Positions 1 to 13,411 of a stretch of DNA of 64,000 bases are shown here, in pieces. Source of the DNA: Coccinella septempunctata (taxonomy: Eukaryota; Arthropoda; Insecta; Coleoptera; Coccinellidae); assembly GCF_907165205.1 (NCBI RefSeq), contig NC_058192.1, positions 9,238,001 through 9,302,000 of the forward strand. The letters are read 5' to 3'. Positions within the stretch are counted from its first letter, which is position 1, and each line of letters opens with the position of its first letter. The translations under genes and the position numbers were made by a program. Under the pieces are notes generated by a model. That model was not told the origin of the DNA. It saw nothing but the letters and a program-made list of their open reading frames with translations, and searched no databases.

Positions 1-2982
1 TTATATAGTTGAAATTCGGTAAGGAAATTAAATGATAAAGCCCTTTTACAGCGAAAGTAAATATATTGCAAATGTAAACAAATAAAACAAGGGAACTTTG
101 ATTTCTGTCATTCTTTGGTGATTTCTTTGTGGAAATCACGTAAATAATAATATCCTGCGAAAAATCGGCATATTTTCTGCTGCCAATGCGCCGCTTGTAC
201 CTATCTATTCGGCATAGTCCCAAGTCACCCTATGAAATAACAAAAAAAATGAATGATATCCGTGTTGCCATTTGATTTGTAAAGGACCTTGTTTCATCAC
301 ATATCTAATATCCCAGTATCACACGTATTCAGTAAAAAAAATTACACATGCACAAAGTGAAACACATGTACAGGACACTAGAAAGTATAAGGGCCTTTAA
401 AAAAGGCGCTTTTACTCTCCTGAATTCGTTAATTTTTCCTGTCAATTCAAACGCTCTGGTCACGCCAAACTCAACAGGAATTAATTATTAAACTAACCTA
501 AACGCTACACAATCTTATAGATTTGTCCCTTCACTCATAAATGGTAAGAAACAATGAAATCTGCAAGGGGGTAATTGTCCCAAGTTACAGGACTGTCCTA
601 AGTCACCCGAATCTACCCGTAGTACAATCTATGATCTAAGAAAAGTATTTAGGGAAAAGATATCATGAAATTCGTATCGCATAGAACATCTTTTATACAT
701 GTACGACAATATTAGGAAATGTTTCTTCCTTTTCTATTTCTGTAATAATGAGTATATCGCCAACCGAGGTCCTTTTGAAGGAAACCGAATTGCTCTTTGA
801 ACACTTAACTTATCCCTCCAGGCCGGAAAGTATTTCCATTATTTGTGATTATTTTCTTCCTTCTCCGTGAAGTAACAGGAAATAGGATTAATTGTGTTTT
901 CAGTTTCCGCTGATATAGAATAATCGCTACCACCTTCCTAAAGAATAATCTTTTCTCTGGCGTTTCCCACCAAGTTAAAGAATTATTTTCTCTGTATGAT
1001 CGGAGGAAATCTATTTTGGTATTAATCGACATTGGGGATAATGAAATGTTTTGATAGCCAATGAACCGCTTGTTTTCAAGGATATAAACTCGAAAAACAA
1101 CGACTTAAACCTAATGAACTTAGTTTTTCAATTCAATCCCAAACAGAATTGAAAAAAATTCATTAGTCAAATGCGTATTTTTAATATCTTCACAACTAAG
1201 TTTTTAGGAGCCCACAAGCAAGTATGGTTTAAAGCTTTCGTTAACGAGGAATTCGTTAAAAAGACTCCATGGCATAACCCACCTTCAGTTAAACCCCCAT
1301 CATTCGAACATGACCTACGATCAAGGATCGAAATAAAAGTGTCCGATATTAAGTTATCCCTTATTTTTCCTGATACATAGAACGGAGAGAAAGAAAATGC
1401 AAAATTATTATCCTGCATCCTTGGCTTCGTAACTGTTGTTCTATATTTGATCAGCGCCGGTAAACACATGTGCCCTTACCCGTGCTAACTTGCTGGGACC
1501 ACGAGCTTTACAACACGTGGTTCATGTTTCTTACTTCGCACTGCCGCTTCAAAACGTTGAGACGCACCCTGTTATATATCAAAACAGGCGACCGAATTGT
1601 GTTTTAAAGTTTCAATGATACGATTAGGAAATAAGGAAAATATAACACTGTAGATACAGAGGCTTTTTGCAGACCAGAACCAGAATGAAATGGCCTGAAA
1701 TGGACGGAATATTTTTGAACTGTTTGGAAGGAAAATCAATTTTCGGTCATTTCAAATAGTTATATAATAATAGCATAGTTTTTTAACCTTTAAAAGAGCT
1801 GCCATCTAAAACACAGGAGAAATCTAGTATGCATGAAAACTTACTGAGATTTGAGGGTAATTTTTCCAACACTCTACAGGATGGGCCTATTACAATGTTT
1901 CAATATGTTAATTATAATGATAGATATATCCATATGTTTGAAAGTGACACCTTAAATTGAACAGTTATTCTAGAATTATTTCTTATGCTTTCAAGAAGAT
2001 ACAGTAGAATTTACTCACTCAAATTTCTTACAGGAAAATTAATTTTTATTTTGTTAGCTACATAAATTTTGTAATTTTTCATACGTTCAAACTTTCAAAT
2101 TAACAGAACGTATTTTAATTCCATGTAATAAATGAATATACCAAAAAGTCTCCAAAATTTCTGAATTCCAAACACTGTAATCAATTTAGCACACTTATTG
2201 AGCAATTATTTAAATAAGCAGTAATCAATGAGTTTTTCAGATGGCTTCACATATTCAGTGTTGAAAGATCTTTGAAGTTATGTTTTGTTCGACCCAAAAC
2301 ACTGATTCGAAACCTTTTTGATAAGGAGATAGATTTGGGCATTGAAATATCAATATGTCCAATAAGCATTAATTTTATGTGCACGTTCCTTTCATGTATA
2401 CCTTATACACTTCATCAGTGACTTTCTGCAATGTTACAAGGAAATTCTGTTCAAGATGTCTGTAAATAAATGCGGACTTTTTTGGTACTTGATTCCTAGA
2501 TACAAAGCTGTAGGTGTACTCCACATTATTTGGCACCATAGATTGTAATACTGTATAATTTATGTAAAACGGTTATTCGTTATTTTCAAACCATAATAAT
2601 GAAGTGGAATCAGAAAATTATACAAAGAACATCAACATAGTGCTTTAGATTATGTGGAGTTATATTCTCAGTGGAGTTATATACTCAGTGTTTTCAATAA
2701 CCCGTAAAAAAAGATCGTTAACACGTCAACACCTTCTAAGAGCTTTGCCTTGGTTTGAAAAAAATCCACGAATTTTCATAGCGGAATCATGTTCCACACT
2801 CCTTCGCATTGATTTACCAAAAAACTTGTATCTTAATGAAATGATTACAAGCCGTGATTAACAATATAAATAAACATTTCTCTTCAATGATCATATGATC
2901 AACCCTTGAATAGATGTGACCGATAATGGATGAAAATCCATGATTGAACTAGAAACTGAATGACCTGATTTGTCCCCAGGAT
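1..2982. other. Gene-free AT-rich DNA
   Basis: No open reading frame here has family motifs or plausible splice partners. The phrase GTCCCAAGT followed by C/T-AC occurs twice (around 217 and 578), which suggests an old dispersed element. Nothing else is supported. Confidence 0.6.
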
Positions 2983-3050
2983 GAGTTCTTCAACCACACA
3001 TGTGTTTCACTAGAACAATAGCATCTTCAGGTGGGTGAAGGTTAACTAAG
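2983..3050. repeat. Dispersed repeat, copy 1
   Basis: This segment resembles 23510-23570 in the Ddc intron. Both run GAGTT(C)-TTCAAC, then ACACRTGTTTCACTA, then CATCT(T/C)CAGGT(G/A)GGTGAAGGT and (T)AACTA. The flanks differ, so this is a shared mobile-element end or short interspersed repeat rather than a local duplication. The family is not identified. Confidence 0.5.
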
Positions 3051-3119
3051 CAACCACCTGGAGATGCTATTGGTAGCGGCCAAAAATTCATTAAACCGGG
3101 TGATTCAGTTTGGAAATCG

Positions 3120-4370
3120 ATCAACTAGAGTTGATCAGACTTATCGTGCGGCAAAACCGCGAAGTGCGCGTCCCCCTTTAGCCTCTACGGAGCGTCGCGA
3201 TCTACGCAGCGCAGACTATATCCAAATGTTTAAATAACACTCCGCACATCGCAACTAACCAACTCCAAACCTATGCAATTTCAAGAACAAACCTTGAGGA
3301 CGATCCGACCAATGCTCACGTGTGCACTTACATCGAAACTAACTGCCCCCCCGGCCCCCCAGCCGGCGGCGCGCCAATGAGTGCTGATAACACCTTATCA
3401 CAAGGCTATGTTCAAGAAGTACACGAAGAATATATCGTAGAGCGAATATTTTCGTACATTTATGAATATTATTGATGGATATTGCTTCTTGGCGAAATTT
3501 TGGCATACGATCTATGTCTGATTCTGATTTCTCCAGAATTAATGCTTGTGGATTGGTTTTTGGGATGATGACTCGAAGGGTTGGTGAATTTTGGTGGAGA
3601 GGGTCTGGTTGGGGTGACGAGGAATTAGGGTGGTTGTATTCAGTGGTTTTTGTTGCGTTTGGAATGATTGGAAAATTCTTTGCCGCATCTTGGAGAGGAT
3701 GCGGCATGTCTTCTTAAGGGGGGACTTCTTAAGCAGGGTGATGGCGTGTGCGGAGACCGGTGCTGAGTGGTATGAAAAATCGTTTGCGTGACTTACCGTT
3801 TCGTCCCTTTTGGCATCCAGACGCTGGTCCGAGGAAGAACTTCACGGGTATAAGTTGGTCTCACCAAACGCCATCAACTTCTATTGCGCTTCAGTTTCAG
3901 TTGCCGACAACTGACTCCCACCAAAGTGCTTCCAACACTGTGGTTGCGTCACTAACGTCGCTAACTCGAATAATATATCCAGGGCGCTTGGCTTCTGTTT
4001 ACACGAAGACGCCTGCTGCCTTCATCAAATATAGAAGACCTCAAAAACCTTTTTCAACTACATGTTGGCACAAAATCGATCCCATCGTTTTCGATTATGT
4101 AAGCGCTGTTTATCTCCCGACGATTGATAAGGTCTTCCTGTTGGTCTGCGATGGCCCAGCGGGACAGATGGGCTCTTGTGTCTCGTGTTCTTTCGCGGCG
4201 TGTGAAAAACGCCCTCCTACTCGTCAGAACGGATAAAATGAAACTTGAGAAAGATGCGGTTCGCGGAACAAGCCTCTGGAATGCATGGAAACCGATATCT
4301 ACTAAGAACTTCAAAATTCGAATGAAAAAAAAAATTAATACTCAACGTATGTTATTACCCAACTGAAACA
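3120..4370. other. GC- and CpG-rich patch, no recognised gene
   Basis: A stretch with many CpGs (for example 3140-3210 and the GGCGGCGCGCC run near 3363) stands out from AT-rich surroundings. Moderately long open frames exist on both strands (3339-3707 on minus, 3748-4236 on plus), but none shows a domain I recognise and they overlap antisense. It could be a 5' untranslated or promoter segment, or the GC-rich part of an old retroelement. I do not call a CDS. Confidence 0.35.
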
Positions 4371-7300
4371 TAGTTGCCTTGTGGAAAAAAGAGGTAAAAA
4401 CACTGGCGTCAGAAGAATTTGGCTCAAAATTCATAACTAGAACGGTCACCCATCCAGGTAATGAACTCATTCAACTCTGCTTGACCATCCCAAAGAAATA
4501 TTTTCCCCATATTCCTAAAAATAAAGATCCAGACTAGCGTCTGGCTCTGAAACAACCTTCTCAATGTTCGTGTAAATTTTGAGCGTCATCTGGCGGATAG
4601 TTTCTGAAATATTGAGTTTTAATTTTCTAGTTACACGATCCCCACAATTCTTTTTATCGATACAAATTGTTTGGTTCAGTTCAATAGAATCGGTATAAAA
4701 AAAAATTAGAATCAGTTGCCTATCCTTCTGTCACATGTTAAACCCAAGAATTTTCGAACCCCTAGCTCTTTTCTTTAAAATGGTATAATATTTACGGATG
4801 GTCAGACGGACAGAACTGATTTACTCGACGAATTCTTCATCCACGAGTCCATCCCAAACGTTTGAGACCATTTTTGGCTCAAATTACGCGAATTACAAAT
4901 ATTTGGGGCAAAAATTATGGAGATATGGATCGGCCACATCAATTCAATAGAAAAGTTCGAATTTCAAGAAGATTAACTTGCAGAAATAATAAGCAAACTT
5001 CTGAAGCCCATAATTATAAAGGTTTGGTTGTTTTTTCACAATTTTCGAACTTTGCAATTGGTCGATTATTTTGCCAAACTTTATCCATTCAAAGGATGGA
5101 TAGATTTTTGTTATTCGAAGTTCAAAATCTACATGTCTCCAAACGTTAAGAGTGAACATTTCAAGGAGTGATACTTATCTTGTTTCTCAAAAAGCAGTGC
5201 TATATAGCCATAGGTACCTATAGTACGAATAACAATTCTATCTAATATATCAAAGTTACTACTAGGTTTTGTCTCCACAAGGAAGACTAATGAATTGGAA
5301 TATGGTCATAACATTTAAATAAACTCAGTCAAAAGGAGTTGTATCAGTTCAATCTCCATAGATATCATTTTCAATTTATCATTTATCGATCGGTGATGAG
5401 TAATGAAACCCATTTTAGGACGAAAAAATCTTATTGTTGTTGTGAAATAAATACATTTAACATTTTTCAATCTTTGCCCAATATTCAATACACATTTTCA
5501 AAACTCCACCTGAGCTGCTGAGTTATTGCATTTCATAAAGACAATTCATTAAATTGCAATAACTTATTGACTTCCTATACAGGTTAGCAGGTAATTCAAA
5601 CGTCTCTGAAGAATGGAAATATGAATGATTCCAGGATTAATTGTATGCGATTTATAGCTCAAATGATACTCATTGTGAAGAGCTAAATAATATTCAATGG
5701 GTCATTAGTAATTGAGAAGAAATGGGCGTAGCAGAGAGTATCATCAGCATTACATCACTTATTTAGAATGTCATTGATGGTGTACTTGCAATAGCAACGT
5801 AATCAACACGGTCTGTGCTTTGGAGATGGACCGAATCATGTCGGATTAAATCAAAGTCCAAATAAAAAAAAAAAATCGATTCTGATGACGAAAATTAGTG
5901 CATCAGAGGAAAACTTTTATTGATTATATTTATATTTATATATGTAACATCTACCTACTTTTCGAAATGTTTTCTCGTGAACCAAGTTTCTAGTAGACTA
6001 TCACCCAGGATATTCTCATTTATTATAAAACACCTGAATGTTTTTGAAACTATGTAAAATATAGGTCTTCTTTCTTCATTCTTAGGAATCTAAAATGCAA
6101 AAGCATCATTTTCCCTGTATTCCCGCATTCATTTGAAAGAATTGTTTGAACACATCATTCTTGTGTGGAATACCAAAGTCAATTTCTAAGCATAACATTT
6201 TTCTACTACAATCAACATAATAATTCTACTGAGTATGTATTACTCGGTAATCTGCTCGGATTTTCCTACAAGACAGTGAAGAATACATGAATAAGAAGAT
6301 TCATTCGAGGGAAAAATTAATTAACAACACAATATTGTGGTCAAGACGGTTCTTCCAATGTCATCATCTTGGTATGCTGACTTGTTCTTCAGCTTAATTG
6401 ATTAATATGAATAAATTCTCATTAATTTGAGTTCTTGTTGAGCTTGATCGTCTAGAAGCAGCTCAAGTCAATTTTTTATACAATCGATAAAAATGAAGAC
6501 ATCAGCTTCTTTCAATAACTAAAACCTGGATTCTTCGTACTGAAAATAACGCGATATAGGTATTCAAAAACGAAAAACATTGTGTTGCTGTTGTTTCAAC
6601 TTATAATTATATTATCAGTAGAGGGAGGTTTTTTCATAGTAAACTTCATACATCAAATTCATTATGGACATCCATCACATAACTTCGCTTCCAGGTAAGC
6701 TAAAGAGAATTTTTCATGTAATTTCGTCACATAACTAGTGGTAATACAGAACTAGGTCCATCGTCCTGTGGTTGGATAATAAACACGAATGATGTGAACA
6801 TTTAATTCCGTGAACTGCAAGAGACAACTGTAAAAATAGAACTGTTGCCCTAATATTTGAATCTGTCGCGCAATATCTAGGGCTGAAAATATATTATACA
6901 ATCAATGTTGTTATGAAAATAGCATATGCAAATTTCATGGTCATTGCAGGAATCCATTCATAAGTCGCTTCGAAAAAAGATCCTCAATTCGATATATTGA
7001 AGGTTTCCATTTCTTCAATTTCTTCAGTAACATACGTAAAATTATTTGGAATGATACAAACTGCGGGTGGACCTGATCATCTAAGTCATTAAAAAAGGCT
7101 TAAACATATTTTGCTGAGAGTTCTGTTTGCATAACGTCAAATATCAAAATTCAAAACATTTCCATTTTGGAATGTTTTCTGCAGATGATGCATACAAGCT
7201 AATTTCCAACATCTTCGATAGGACAAGGACGTACTATATAATAGAACCAATGAAAATAAAACAAGAATAACGAGTCGCAAGAAACAATAGCAGTAATTTT

Positions 7301-9123
7301 TATTAATTTTCTGGAAATTTGTGAGTTCTCAGGAAGTTGATGAATCCTTAATGTTGGTCTGCCGTAATTATACAACTCAGTTCAAGAAATCTCCAGATCG
7401 AATTAGAAGAATAGATTGTATTTATCTGACTGAAGAGGATATTCCTATACTTGCGGTTGCAACTTTGCCTTCCACATAGATAATTAGAAGAGAAGACGTT
7501 TATGTATATTAAATATAATTACGAAGGCATTTGCAGACCTTGGTGACACACACACGTGTTTAGTTTCGCTGGATACAAATGAGGAAAGGAAAACACATAC
7601 TAGATCCAATAAAAGTTGAACAACATTCTCATTTGGCTCTTCAGAAATATAATACAAAAGAGGCGAAAAAGTTAATTCAGAACGAAGTTGTGTCCATGCA
7701 TCATGCATTTTCGAACAATTTTAGAGCGCTTTTCGATAGTAATATAAATCAATTTGTTCCGAATTTTTTTTTATGTTTCGCATTTTCATGTGTCTTGATC
7801 ATTATAAAATTGAGTTGAATTGAACAAAAGGGGCTAGGGGTAGGAAGCCCCCCTCCAAAGATATCCGCCAAATCTCAAATTACACTCTTTTAAATATCCA
7901 ATTTTCACAATACCACAAGGAGACCCGCTATATACGTCTAAAATAAAAGCTTGTTTACAAACTTTCTTGTTATTTGTGTTTTGATGAGTGAAAATTTGAA
8001 CAAAAGTTTTGAGATAAAAAAATCTCTTACCTAACTACATAGCTTTATTCGCCTATTTACCCATAAACGGCTTTACGCAATTCATACCTTATGCAGTTGT
8101 TCCAGAAAGCTCTTATAATCGAGTTAAAATACCCTTATTCCTATATAACAACTTATAAATACCGCAGCCCAGTTGTTTTTTAATTAAAAATTAGAAAATA
8201 TTAAGACATACATTTTTTTGCTCCGAGTTATGAGCTGACATATCTCATAATCGCATAACAAATTAGTCCGGAAAGTATTCACTTTCCCCTGTTATTGGCT
8301 CTAACTCAAGATTCACAACACGGGTAATGTGTGCTGCCTGACGTCAACAGTCAATTAACTACATTCTAGCCATCTATCGTCGAACGACGGAATCACAGAT
8401 AACAGAGAAGAAACAGAATACTTGGATTTACAGTGACTACCACTGTTTGATGAAGTCATTGTATAAAGACCTTTATGCAATGATGAAGTCTCTATTACCA
8501 TCTGTATTTGATTTAACTTCAAAAACAGCAGTATGTATATCAAGAAGTTTTCTATTTCTAAAATTTGGTTATTGTATTTTTATTAGCGACATCTAATGTC
8601 CATTGTATGCATATTTCGACTATCAGGCATCTTGAATTTTTTATCTATTTAATTTACAGCCCTCAAATTCAGTTGTTAGAAAGAATCTTTGTCTCAGAAA
8701 CCTCGATTTTTATCTCAAATATAATGGAATAATCTCCAGTGGTTAATTCCATACTTATGATTCTTATAGGTGGATCAAACAAAAATGGTGCAAATGAAGA
8801 AAAAGACAAGAACAAGTTTATTCTCAAAAGTGAAACAATTTTCGAAATTCCACCCCAGTACACCAATGATAACATGAAAGAACAGTATAATTTGTTTGGT
8901 TAAATGATTTTCAATTATGACTTCATTAGTTATTATAAATTTCATTTTCCTTATTTCACAACTGCATGGAGAAGAAAGAATACCTTACTATCAAATTTCC
9001 TTTCGTGATCAGATTTAAAATGTTATGACATAAAATTAGCAACCATCTTGAAAGAGTTTCAACCAAGTTGATCACTCACATAGTATTAAAATCACACAAA
9101 AACTTTTATCGTTTCCAAGAATG
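4371..9123. other. Gene-free AT-rich DNA
   Basis: Only short, low-complexity open frames are present on either strand. I see no splice-linked coding exons, RNA genes or intact mobile elements. Confidence 0.55.
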
Positions 9124-9129
9124 TTTATT
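9124..9129 (-). promoter_or_regulatory. Candidate poly(A) signal of the DnaJ gene
   Basis: TTTATT on the plus strand is AATAAA on the minus strand, about 455 nt past the DnaJ stop codon. It is the first clear downstream hexamer apart from one overlapping the stop itself. Confidence 0.3.
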
Positions 9130-9584
9130 CAACACTATCAACAGATTGTTCTGCAAAATCAGAACCACATAAATTAATGTCATCATATAACCTAAGATAT
9201 TAAGATTGTTATCCAGTTTTTCGGAATAATTTCATGTCCAGTAAAAATAAAACCATTCATTGTAAAAGAAAAAAAAACATATTGTAGATAAAAATATTTA
9301 TCACTTCTGAAATGTATATTTATCACAATCATGGGTAGAGATTAGAACTACAGCAAGTGTATCGAGTTTTAGAATAACGAGCTCCATAATTGTATGAAAA
9401 TGTGAAGGAGTATTTTCTATCAGGAATAGGCAAAAATACACGATCTTCAACTAACTGAAATATTTATGTAGTCCAAACCTCTGGGTCTTTTGCGGTACAT
9501 GATTACAATAAATCGAATATAATTGTCTAAATCATTTGATCCTTATTTAGAAAGTAGCAGGACAACTTTTGGTAAACTAATGAT

Positions 9585-11112
9585 TTATTGTTGCGCACAC
9601 TGAATACCTGGACCATGTGCCTCTTCATCGTCGCTAGCATATGATTCCCCACGATGACTGAAATTGTTCCTGCGATCATTAGGATCATAATCGTTTAAGT
9701 CAACCTCTTCAACATGCTCGCCAATTGGCATATTGAACACAGGCCTGGGTGGGAGGTATTTCTCCAGAAGGGCATAGCCTTGCTCATCAGCAAAGTGATT
9801 TTCAGGGAATGTTACTTTAAACATTATGTTCAGATTTCCCTTTTGGAATGGATTCTTATATTGAGGCATTCCCTCATTTTCAACAGTCTTGATATCGCCA
9901 GGCTTTAATACTGAACCAACAGGATGATTGACAATCAAATCACGACCATCTAAATGTTTCACCACAAAGCTGAAACCACACAGTGCTTCAGTCAGTGTGA
10001 CAGTGTGTTCCATTCTTAAATTATCTCCATCCCTAACAAATGTTTCATGGGGTTTTTGCTGGAGGACGATTACAACATCACCGGGTTCAACGTCTGGCAT
10101 CTGGTCACCTTCCCCTCGGAAGAAAATCTTCTGATTTTCTTTCATACCTGTTGAAACAATAACAATCATGAATTATTTGCAATGACTTGAATGATGGAAT
10201 TGGTTATTAATTTAAATATTATTATTCAGTACCTTTATCAATGTGGACTTCAAGTATTTTTGTTTCACTGGTTACTTTCTTTCCTTTGCAGGTACCACAG
10301 CGATCATTGTCTTTTATGTACTCCCCAGTACCATTACAATCAGTACAAGTGGATTGCGACTGTTGTGCAAAACCAGGACCAAGATGACGGATTGTGGTCT
10401 TAATACCACAACCTCTGCATGTATGACATCTGACAACATTTCCATTTTTGCTGCCCTTGCCACTGCACTTTTTACAGATGACATTCTTATTCAGTTGGAG
10501 TTTACTTGTTTTTCCATTGTACAAGTCCTCAAGAGAAACTTTCAATGGGTGGACTGTATCTTCTGTCCGCTGTCTACGCTGTCTCATTCCCCCCATTGGT
10601 CCACCAAAGGGACTAAATCCTCCAAAAAGTCCTCCACCGAATATATGGGATAGAAAGTCCTCTCCACCATCTTGGGCTCCTTCCTGCATCCCTTGGAGAC
10701 CATATCTATCATAAGTTGCACGTTTTTTCGGGTCAGAAAGTACTTCGTAGGCGAAGGAAATTTCTTTGAATTTATCGCCAGCATCAGGATTTTTATCGGG
10801 GTGGAATTCTTTTGCTAGCTTTCTATATTGCTGTTGAATAAGAATTATTCAATTCATTGTAGATTAGTTTCTGAACAGAAAGAAAAAATTCACGATACAT
10901 ATGAATGACAACTAATGAGTGATGGTGCAAAAACTATTGGCAAAACTTTGAACCTCGTGAATATTGACAACTGATTTCATAATGCAATACCCCATCAACA
11001 ATTGATCAAATTACTGCTCGAGGTGTGTTTTATAAATACGTACCTTTTTGATCTCATTTTCACTTGCATTTCTGTTTACACCTAGAATATCGTAAAGCTT
11101 GTTGTCTGCCAT
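9585..11112 (-). CDS. Droj2: DnaJ/Hsp40 type I co-chaperone (DNAJA2 / Droj2-like)
   Basis: A co-chaperone that delivers unfolded clients to Hsp70 and stimulates its ATPase in the cytosol. Three exons, complement(11044-11112, 10233-10830, 9585-10147), join in phase to give 409 residues, close to the usual ~412. The start MADNKLYDILGV is typical of the family. The J domain has the HPD triad at about residues 33-35. A Gly/Phe-rich linker follows (IFGGGLFGGFSPFGG). Four zinc-binding repeats are visible: CKKCSGKG, CHTCRGCG, CTDCNGTG and CGTCKGKK. The C-terminal client-binding region contains EALCGFSF and GEGMPQYKNPF. The protein ends GPGIQCAQQ, a CaaX-type tail that in relatives is farnesylated. 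Both introns are GT-AG. Family assignment is firm; orthology to Droj2 rather than a DNAJA1-type paralogue is inferred from the GPG-QCA-Q ending. Confidence 0.95.
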
Positions 11113-12021
11113 CTTTCTAAACAAGGAAACGAAAGATCAGGAACACAATCGCAGAAGAAAGAAAGGTCGACATACGAGAAGTACCATGCGCAAATCGACA
11201 AACATGGAAAATGTCAATGTCAGTAAAGTTCAGTGTCAATGTGATCTTCTTCTTCGTCCCAGCCGACCTAAATTCGAATTTTGAAAAATTTTGAAAATAT
11301 ATTTCTGACTATTCTACACTTAGAATATAGAATAACAGGAAGGAGCATATTGTTCATTTCAATTTGACCGGAATAGAGGAGAAATATGGCCGACATATAT
11401 TTCCGTTTCAACAGTGGTGTAGGACAATGAAGTTTCCAAAAAACTAGCTTCAATAGTCAGTTGATTCTGATTAATCAAAAAAATTAGGAAAGTACTGACG
11501 TAAAGTCAGAAACTTTTTCACGCTCGTTCAAATTGATAATCAAAGCGGAAATTCACCCCGCCTAACACTGCTTGGCTATACTATACTTAATGGTATTAAG
11601 GTCTATGACTTAACATCAGCTACGCCCATGGAGTGTTATTGTCACGGGATAACCTTGTTATGTCATGAAATTCAGAAACTCATAATTAATACCTGATATT
11701 CAGCTTAAAAAATCACCTACCTATGAATTATTCACGCTAAAATATCCAAAATCCTTATTTCTAGCAAATTTCAAGAATCCAAATTACCAAAATTAAGTTA
11801 AAACATCACTTTGTTCATTTGGCCACAGATAACAGAATCACTTGACTTCCAAGTCTGCCACTTTTCAAATCAGAACTTGGAAGACCAATATGGCCGTTTC
11901 CGTCGCACAATTCCCGTCACATTTATTCGAAAAAGCTCCTTCCTGATATTCTATGTTCTAAGATTCTACACAATGGAGAATCATTATACATGTTGATAGA
12001 TTTATTTAGGGCTATTTAAAG
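11113..12021. other. Intergenic, upstream of the DnaJ gene
   Basis: This should hold the DnaJ promoter and 5' UTR on the minus strand. I could not pick out a TATA box, a perfect heat-shock element or any coding exon. Confidence 0.5.
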
Positions 12022-13411
12022 TTAATGTCGACGTCTACTATATTTTTTTGAAGGATGCCATTCTCCTTCATCGTCAGTATCTTCGAAATCTTTCTTTTTG
12101 CAGCTATTTGTTTGTTTTCGGGCCTTCCCACAAGTTTTTTGGTAGGTAAAATTCACTAATGATGCTATGAGAAATTCTTCGGCACTCCTGTATATGTCTT
12201 TTACAAAAGGTCCTAAGCCGCAACTGAAATTGTATCAGAATTAAAGAAAAAAAGATTATTTCAGTAATAGAACTCACTCCAGAAGTGTAAAATTTATAAC
12301 TCTGGTCGAATGGAGCGCAGCAAGTAGAAAAAAACAGCTCAATAAATAACTACAAACAATTCCGGTCGTTTCGCATTTGAGGGCTTCCAATACATTTTTC
12401 ATTGATTCCATTTGATCCCATTGATCCAGTACCTCTACTGTATGAGTTATTAAACAGGAAAAAGATTCTTCAACGGGAAACCAAAAATCAGCAAGAAGAT
12501 ATTCAAACATCAATTGAGTGCAAAGAAACTGAAATAAAATAATCTCATTTGACTAAAATTATATTAGATTTTTGAAGAAGAACCGCCATTTCTCTTGAGA
12601 CCATTAATATGTTTTGAAAAAAGATTCTAATCTAATCTAATGAAGATTTATTAGTTTCAGAGTACAAATTGGTGGATGCGAAATATTTAATTCATTACTG
12701 CAATATTTCATTTATTTTGTGACTGCGTTTCTTATCATGCAGAAAAAAATTGAGAAGATAATGAATTGCTTAGATTCTTCAGTCTTCGATTTGAAGTGAA
12801 ATGCAATTTGAAATAGTTAATCCTCCTTTATTCTTTCTTTGTCTCCTTCATATTTGCAATCGTTCCAGATTTGTTCCAAATGGAAAGACATAAAATTGTT
12901 AGATGAATCCTCCAGGAGATTGAATGTCCTCCAGCAAACCACAAACTAACACGAATATAATGGAAAAGATGAGAGAAATGCAGAAATATACAAAATATTT
13001 CAGTAAAGATGAGAATCAAGATCAGGAAGGGGTGAGGTAAATAATAAGAATGGACCAATCTTCCTATCATGAGTAAGAAAATATGTATACGTCTGAAAAT
13101 TCCCTTTTTTACCTCATAGACAATCTGTTTTACCTGCAATATCATATTTCCACACCACCATAATTTTCTGAAATGGCTTGGGTATATTTCCAGATGTGTT
13201 GCAAAAATGAAAACAGCTATCATGAAGATGAAGCAGGATAAATACGGACCATTATTTGTTGCCCTTGGCTCTTTGAATATGTGGACACCATCCAAGTTAA
13301 GGGCCATAGCTAGGAGTGCTGGAGCATATCCAACCATGATAAATTCGCGAGCTTCATGAAAAATGATGAATTTTAAGGGGATAGACGGATGACATTTCGA
13401 TTTAAAAAATT
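12022..13411 (-). CDS. Unrecognised multi-pass membrane protein (5' end uncertain)
   Basis: Three exons join cleanly in phase: complement(13134-13411, 12278-12528, 12022-12223), with GT-AG introns of 605 and 54 nt. The 13134-13411 exon is open up to a TTTCAG acceptor, so the in-frame ATG at 13337 may be internal. From that Met the product is about 217 residues. Visible features are hydrophobic segments around CFIFMIAVFIFATHL and GIVCSYLLSCFFLLAAL, plus a weaker one around FIMVGYAPALLAMAL. A conserved-looking cytosol-like segment (VEVLDQWDQMESMKNVLEAL) follows, and the C-terminal tail is charged and hydrophilic (KKKDFEDTDDEGEW, ending KKYSRRRH). I do not recognise the family; an odorant-receptor-like protein was considered but the C-terminal motifs do not fit. 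Phase and codon quality argue for a real gene, but start, length and function are open. Confidence 0.6.

Noticed and set aside
12828..13133. Long open continuation of the membrane-protein exon
   Set aside because: A GT donor at 13133 and the phase-0 acceptor before 12528 splice this segment out, and its translation adds only low-complexity hydrophobic residues.
12022..13411. Odorant receptor identity for the membrane protein
   Set aside because: The length, the conserved C-terminal motif and the seven-segment pattern of insect odorant receptors are not seen.
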